Positions 60,099-64,000 of a stretch of 64,000 bases of DNA are shown in pieces. This DNA comes from Geomonas silvestris (GTDB taxonomy: Bacteria > Desulfobacterota > Desulfuromonadia > Geobacterales > Geobacteraceae). The notes beneath the pieces are model-generated. The model was given only the letters and a program-made list of their open reading frames with translations. It ran no database searches and had not been told where the DNA came from. Both the position numbers and the translations under genes were made by a program. Each line of letters opens with the position of its first letter. The stretch's first letter is position 1. The stretch spans positions 124,001 to 188,000 of the forward strand of contig NZ_BLXX01000011.1 in assembly GCF_014193515.1 (NCBI RefSeq). The letters run 5' to 3'.

Positions 60099-60394
60099 GG
60101 TACATGTACCTCCGTAGTCACGTCATTTACGATGTACACCGTCTTGAGCACCACGGTTACACCATTTTTCTCGATTTTCACACGGTGCGTCCCCTCGCCG
60201 ATCTTGGACACGTTATTGTCCGAGGTGATCGCGATAGGAGCCCGGTCGTCCAGGTACAGCATGGCTTTTTCGTACTCGCCGGTAAACGAGATGATACCGT
60301 AGCTCGTTCCGGTGATGATGTTGGTGTTGCGACACGAGCAGAGCCCGATGATCAACAGCAACGCCGTCACGATTTGGATGCTTATCTTTTTCAC
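60095..60394 (-). CDS. Small extra lipoprotein in the CsgG operon
   Basis: A 99-residue protein. Signal peptide about residues 1-22 ends LLIIGLCSC, giving a lipid-modified Cys. The mature part (TGEYEKAMLYLDDRAPIAIT, GEGTHRVKIEKNGVTVVLKT) is all beta, like a PEGA or carboxypeptidase-regulatory fold. The GTG at 60394 is chosen because a long G-rich ribosome site and the signal begin there. It lies between the CsgG and DUF4810 genes, a place where related operons that I know have no such gene. Confidence 0.72.
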   Translation of the reverse strand: MKKISIQIVTALLLIIGLCSCRNTNIITGTSYGIISFTGEYEKAMLYLDDRAPIAITSDNNVSKIGEGTHRVKIEKNGVTVVLKTVYIVNDVTTEVHVP

Positions 60395-60405
60395 GCCCCC
60401 CCCCC

Positions 60406-61362
60406 TCACTGCGAGATGTACAACTTGTCGAAATCCCGGTCGGGCAATTGCGCCCCTGATGCCGGAACACAGAGGCTCACCTCGTCATCCACGGTGGATC
60501 CGAGTGTGGTCACCACCTTGATCTTCCCTAAGCTCACCCCCGGCAGTTCGATCGGCAACCCGGTCTGCGGATTCGCGATGACCTGCCCCTTCTTATAGAC
60601 GGCAAACTCGTCGTTTACCTTGATCCCCTGCGCCTTCCCACCGGCAATGATGTACTGGCCGTTGGTGAAGGAGAGCACGTAGCTCCTCCAGGGCTTGTCG
60701 AGCAGCTTGTCGATGACGTTACCGATCATCTTGGTGATCGCCGCGGAGATCGCCTTGTCGTCGAGGGTGGCGTCGTAGCCCGCCCGGCTGCCGACCCCCA
60801 GAGTCGAACCGACCTCGCTGGCCGCTTCGCCGGAGCCTTCAGTACCAAAGACCACCTGGCCGGTCTTGGTATCGACCAGCCTGATGTTCACCTTCGCGTA
60901 GGCAGTCTGTTTCTTGGAGCGGCTGAACACTCCTACCTCGCTGGTGTCCTTTCTGCCGAACTCGGAAACGGAGCCGATGATCAGGTAGTCCGCAGGGACG
61001 TTGATGGCAGCGATCCGGCCGTGCTCCACCTCGTCCTGGACCCGGTTGAAGTCGGCACGTTCCAGCATGATGAACTTGTTGGTCTCGGTGAGTCGGGCTG
61101 CGAGGATGTCGGAAGCCTGCTTGCCGACCCGGTCCCCGTAGTTGTCCATAAGGAAGTTGTTGCCGTACTTCGTTTCGTTGGAGAACCTCGCTATCGCCAC
61201 CTTGCGCTTTAAGGTCCTCGATTCGAGCTGTTGCTTGAGAGCCGGTGCTACTATAGGAGTACCGGTCCTCATATCGCCGTTTGGTTCGTTGACCACCGTC
61301 GCGGCGGCACATCCGCTCAATAGTCCAACAGCCACTAGCAAACTTAAATATTTTTGTTTCAC
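60406..61362 (-). CDS. CsgG/HfaB-family outer-membrane lipoprotein
   Basis: A 318-residue lipoprotein (signal ending GLLSGC). The CsgG core is clear: RKVAIARFSNETKYGNNF, SDILAARLTETNKFIMLERA, ADYLIIGSVSEFGRK and the strand pair KVNIRLVDTKTGQVVFGTEG. It continues with a C-terminal domain (SFTNGQYIIAGGKAQGIKVN) like the FlgT-C extension. CsgG proteins form ring-shaped export channels for curli. The GTG at 61362 has AGGAGGG; the open frame goes on to 61413. First gene of the operon. Confidence 0.88.
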   Translation of the reverse strand: MKQKYLSLLVAVGLLSGCAAATVVNEPNGDMRTGTPIVAPALKQQLESRTLKRKVAIARFSNETKYGNNFLMDNYGDRVGKQASDILAARLTETNKFIMLERADFNRVQDEVEHGRIAAINVPADYLIIGSVSEFGRKDTSEVGVFSRSKKQTAYAKVNIRLVDTKTGQVVFGTEGSGEAASEVGSTLGVGSRAGYDATLDDKAISAAITKMIGNVIDKLLDKPWRSYVLSFTNGQYIIAGGKAQGIKVNDEFAVYKKGQVIANPQTGLPIELPGVSLGKIKVVTTLGSTVDDEVSLCVPASGAQLPDRDFDKLYISQ

Positions 61363-61415
61363 ATTTCCCTCCTGAATCAACAACCATCTGGACACAGCGA
61401 CAAGGCGAACCAACG

Positions 61416-61500
61416 AGAATCATTCTTTGGGAGGAACATTTTTTTGCTTACAATTTCTTTTTTAATAAGCTTCTTTCTATTTACCGCGCAACTTTTCTAA
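61416..61500 (-). promoter_or_regulatory. Promoter region of the lipoprotein operon with AGAATCATTCT palindrome
   Basis: AT-rich stretch. On the minus strand TTGCGC, an 18-base spacer and TATTAA form a possible promoter. Downstream of it the 11-bp palindrome AGAATCATTCT (61416-61426) could be an operator, faintly like half of a Fur box. No gene is supported from here to 61802. Confidence 0.35.
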
Positions 61501-61802
61501 TATTAATTTCCACTACAAAACCACCAAGACATTTAAATACAATGACAGAGAAAGTCGGCAAGTCCCGTCTCCACCAGCACAGATCTCGCCCCCCGCATGC
61601 CGGACGATTCACCCGGCATGCCCCACTCCTTTGTTCCGTCGATTTGGCCTCTCAAGACGAATGCCATAAGGCCCGCATGACTCCGACCGGTGCTCCCCGC
61701 ACTTTCCCGGGAAACGTCTCAGACTCCGGGTTGTCAGCCCCGCTGGCGCTCGGGACTACAGGCAGAGCCGTAGGACGCACCTCGGTTAATTGCGCCTGCC
61801 CG

Positions 61803-61838
61803 AAAAAAAAGAGGTTACAGCATAAGCCGTAACCTCTT
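61803..61838 (-). terminator. Terminator of the SDR gene
   Basis: AAGAGGTTAC and GTAACCTCTT around a 10-base loop; on the minus strand it runs into eight T residues, 55 bases after the stop. Confidence 0.9.
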
Positions 61839-61892
61839 CTAGCCTTCAACGATGTGTAGATGGAGACCGGGAAACCGGGCTCTTTCGGTACC

Positions 61893-62645
61893 TCAGCGCA
61901 GACCGCCGGTCACATGCAGCGTCTCGCCGGTGATGTAAGCCGCGTCGTCCGAGGCGAGAAAGACCACCGGCCCCGCGATCTCCCCGACCGTGCCGACGCG
62001 GGCCAACGGCGTGGTCGCCTCGATCCACTCGCGCATCGGCCCCTCATGGAAGCCGGCACTCTGCACCCCTTCGGTCACCACCATGCCGGGGTTCACCGCA
62101 TTGACGCGGATCTTGCGCGGCGCGAGCTCCTTGGCGAGCACCATGGTGATGGCGTCGACCGACGCCTTGGTCGCCGTGTAGACCGCCGAATTGGCCGGGG
62201 CGATGGTCGACACGCCAGAACTTATGTTGACGATGCTCCCCCCCTTCTCGCCGAAGATGCGCGCGGCTTCCTGCGATACCAGCAAAAGTCCCAGGACGTT
62301 CAGATCGAACTGCCGGTGGAAGTGTTCCGGGGTGATCCCTTCCAGGGGGGCGAACTCGTAGACCCCCGCGTTGTTCACCAGGACGTCCAAGGCGCCAAAG
62401 GCCTCTTTCGTCGCCTCGACCAGCCCCCGCACCTCCTCGGGTTTGGCCAGGTTCGCGTGGATGGCGACGGCCCTGCCGCCGTCTTTCACGATCTGTGCGA
62501 CCACCCGGTCCGCCCCTTCCTTGCTCGAGCTGTAGTTGACGGCTACCGCGGCACCGGCTGCCGCCAGCTGCAGCGCTATCTCGGCGCCGATCCCTTTCGA
62601 AGCCCCCGTGACGAGTGCTACCTTACCCTCCAATTTTCCAGTCAT
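61893..62645 (-). CDS. Short-chain dehydrogenase/reductase (FabG-like)
   Basis: A 250-residue classical SDR: cofactor motif ALVTGASKGIGAEIA, VNYSSSKEGADRV (pattern favouring NADPH), VLVNNAGVYEF, catalytic Ser in NISSGVSTI and YTATKASVDAITMVLA, and the C-terminal AYITGETLHVTGGLR. It resembles 3-oxoacyl-ACP reductases and glucose dehydrogenases; the real substrate is unclear. Its start lies inside the end of a small membrane peptide frame, with AAAAGGAG as ribosome site. Confidence 0.92.
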   Translation of the reverse strand: MTGKLEGKVALVTGASKGIGAEIALQLAAAGAAVAVNYSSSKEGADRVVAQIVKDGGRAVAIHANLAKPEEVRGLVEATKEAFGALDVLVNNAGVYEFAPLEGITPEHFHRQFDLNVLGLLLVSQEAARIFGEKGGSIVNISSGVSTIAPANSAVYTATKASVDAITMVLAKELAPRKIRVNAVNPGMVVTEGVQSAGFHEGPMREWIEATTPLARVGTVGEIAGPVVFLASDDAAYITGETLHVTGGLR

Positions 62646-62763
62646 GATCGTTCTCCTTTTGACGGTTAGCCGTTGCGTTGTTGAGTTCCTCTTTATGCCT
62701 GGGCCATAACGCCACCACGGCAGTTATGAACCAGAGCGCCGATATCGCTAGTACCATTTTCAT
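62623..62763 (-). CDS. Tiny single-helix membrane peptide overlapping the SDR start
   Basis: A 46-residue frame (starts MKMVLAISALWFITAVVALW, then a polar tail rich in Asn, Lys, Glu and His). It has an AAGGTGAG ribosome site and overlaps the SDR gene by 23 bases in another frame, so its ribosomes would reach the SDR start. Likely a leader or small membrane peptide. It is too short to be sure. Confidence 0.4.
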   Translation of the reverse strand: MKMVLAISALWFITAVVALWPRHKEELNNATANRQKENDHDWKIGG

Positions 62764-62835
62764 GACTCACCTTCTCTTTCGTTGCGGGCGCCCGGCGTTA
62801 CCGCTTCCTGCGCGCCCTTTGCGACAAACTGCACG

Positions 62836-64000
62836 TTACTTCGAACCTGCGGCACCTGCCGTTGCAGGTTCGTCCGACCAGCCGCCGCCGGCTGCGGCGA
62901 AGATGTTCACCAGGTCGTTTCTCAGGCTGGCATCCGACGCCGCCAGGCTCGCCTCGGCATCCAACCGGTTGCGCACGGCGATCAACACGTCGAGCAGGCC
63001 CGTATAGCCGTTTCGGTATTGCTGCACGGCCAGATCGGCCGCCCTGCGGTTTTGCTCCACACCGTTTCTCAGCGAGGCGTTGCGGGTGGTCTCGTGCAGG
63101 TAGCTCGACAGGGCGTTCTCCATGTCGGCAAGCGCCTCCAGCACCGTCTGCTGGTAGCCCAGGAAGGCCTGCACCTGCCGGGCATCGGCGGATGCGATGC
63201 GCGACCGGATCGCGCCGAAATTCAGCACCGGCTGGACCAGGTTGGCTCCGATACCCCACGGTGTCGCGGAAAACGGCGTCGACGCCTGCACCCCGAAGAG
63301 GGCGGTCAACGAGATATCCGGAAAGAGCTCGGCCCTCGCCGCCTTTTCCGCCGACATGCTGGCGGCGAAGCGGCGTTCGGCCGCCCGCACATCGGGTCGC
63401 GCCGCGAGGACCTTGGCCGGCGCCGCGATCAGGATGCCGTGATCCAGGGGGCGCAGCTTTTCGGCGCCGGCAAGAAGGCTGTCCCTGGTTCCCGGGGGAT
63501 GCCCCAGCAGTACGTTAAGGCGGTTACGGGCGCCGTCGTAGGCGGCCTCCAGGGCAGGCAGCAAAGCCTCCGTGGTGGAAACCTGGGCGCCGGCGCGTTG
63601 GACATCGAAATCGCTGGCAAGTGCACCCTGCATCTGCGCCCGGACCAGTTCCAAGGTCTTTTGCTGGGTCTCCAGATTCTGCTTGGTCAGGGAAAGCTGG
63701 CGCTCGCTGTTGCGCATGTCGAAGTAGTTGCGGGCCACTTCCACCAAAAGCCCCACCCTGACCGCCCGCTGGCTCGCCTCGACCGATTCCCAGATCGCCG
63801 CTGCTTCCGCCGCGCGGGCACGGTTGCGGCCGAAAAGATCGAGCTGCCACGAGGCCTCGACGCTGGCCCCTGCGATCCCCACGGCCTGGTTACCGGTGGC
63901 GAACCCCTGGTTGCCGCGAAACGCCGTGCCGACGCCGTTTATCTCCGGGAAAAGCCGGGCCACGGCGCCGGCGCGTCCGGCCCGCGCCTCTTCCACGCGG
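62836..64000 (-). CDS. NodT-family outer-membrane efflux protein, N-terminus off the window
   Basis: At least 387 residues of a TolC-like channel of RND pumps; the frame stays open to the window edge, so about 80-100 N-terminal residues with the lipoprotein signal are missing. Seen: ASWQLDLFGRNRARAAEAAA, the heptad-rich helical hairpins of the two repeats, LNVLLGHPPG, the NodT signature VLAARPDVRAAERRFAASMS and YRNGYTGLLDVLIA. Periplasmic adaptor and pump genes are expected to lie just to the right. Confidence 0.9.
   Translation of the reverse strand, partial: RVEEARAGRAGAVARLFPEINGVGTAFRGNQGFATGNQAVGIAGASVEASWQLDLFGRNRARAAEAAAIWESVEASQRAVRVGLLVEVARNYFDMRNSERQLSLTKQNLETQQKTLELVRAQMQGALASDFDVQRAGAQVSTTEALLPALEAAYDGARNRLNVLLGHPPGTRDSLLAGAEKLRPLDHGILIAAPAKVLAARPDVRAAERRFAASMSAEKAARAELFPDISLTALFGVQASTPFSATPWGIGANLVQPVLNFGAIRSRIASADARQVQAFLGYQQTVLEALADMENALSSYLHETTRNASLRNGVEQNRRAADLAVQQYRNGYTGLLDVLIAVRNRLDAEASLAASDASLRNDLVNIFAAAGGGWSDEPATAGAAGSK

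Noticed and set aside
61542-61832. Plus-strand frame of 96 codons before the SDR terminator
   Set aside because: No ribosome site, no recognisable domain, Arg/Pro/His-rich composition, and it runs into the terminator hairpin of the opposite gene.

Overview
The window looks like chromosomal DNA of a Geobacter-type delta-proteobacterium (Desulfuromonadota, Geobacteraceae or close kin). This is inferred from the high GC, the gene families present (TIGR04442-like protein, gamma-hydroxybutyrate-dehydrogenase type reductase, many regulators and envelope lipoproteins) and the style of the intergenic palindromes. No rRNA, CRISPR array or complete insertion sequence was seen. Coding density is high and codon use is uniform, except in one AT-richer membrane protein gene (56866-58380).

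Left end (1-3847): the right-hand end of an integrated mobile element. It carries a truncated primase/ATPase replication gene, a small DUF5659-like protein, an AlpA-type excisionase and a P4-type tyrosine integrase. It stops at a 47-base 3' fragment of tRNA-Thr(CGU), which is the attachment site. A perfect 24-bp palindrome lies just upstream of the integrase.

4183-8572: a four-gene operon (AMP-dependent acyl ligase, acyl carrier protein, MBOAT O-acyltransferase, membrane-anchored SGNH protein) with the same logic and order of parts as the Gram-positive dltA-C-B-D system. It is the best candidate here for an undescribed system and probably exports an activated acyl group onto a cell-surface polymer. 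8746-15327: ROK kinase, Smr protein and OmpA-like lipoprotein; then a GspE/PilB-type ATPase with a recognisable MshEN c-di-GMP motif, an HDOD protein and a convergent PilZ protein, which suggests c-di-GMP control. 15475-18685: polA with a 57-aa DUF4177 gene directly in front, and a divergent 57-aa gene.

18781-28223: Hsp20, LarE-type sulfur transferase (three-cysteine form), an Rrf2 regulator, dapF, and a run of housekeeping/repair genes (HIT, nfo, macro domain, dtd). Next come a DUF2400 protein with an endonuclease-III-like Fe-S motif, a beta-hydroxyacid dehydrogenase, and metX under a SAM-I riboswitch. 28381-31892: a strongly divergent acetate kinase paralogue, an EEP phosphohydrolase and a polysaccharide deacetylase. 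32148-43172: recC-recB-recD (with a cluster of palindromic repeats between recB and recD), an alpha/beta hydrolase and rmuC. These are double-strand-break processing functions.

43210-54181: two related inverted-repeat elements flank a CHRD-domain gene. They are followed by a glycosyltransferase, a PhnP-like metallo-hydrolase, a TIGR04442-like protein, a large GAF/sigma-54 activator, a HIT protein, a GT2 glycosyltransferase and an orphan histidine kinase. 54536-64000: a lipoprotein, a SlyD-like isomerase, an F420-reductase-like protein, the AT-rich membrane protein, an SRPBCC protein, a four-lipoprotein CsgG/DUF4810/DUF799 operon, an SDR enzyme with a tiny overlapping membrane peptide, and a NodT-type outer-membrane efflux protein cut by the window end.
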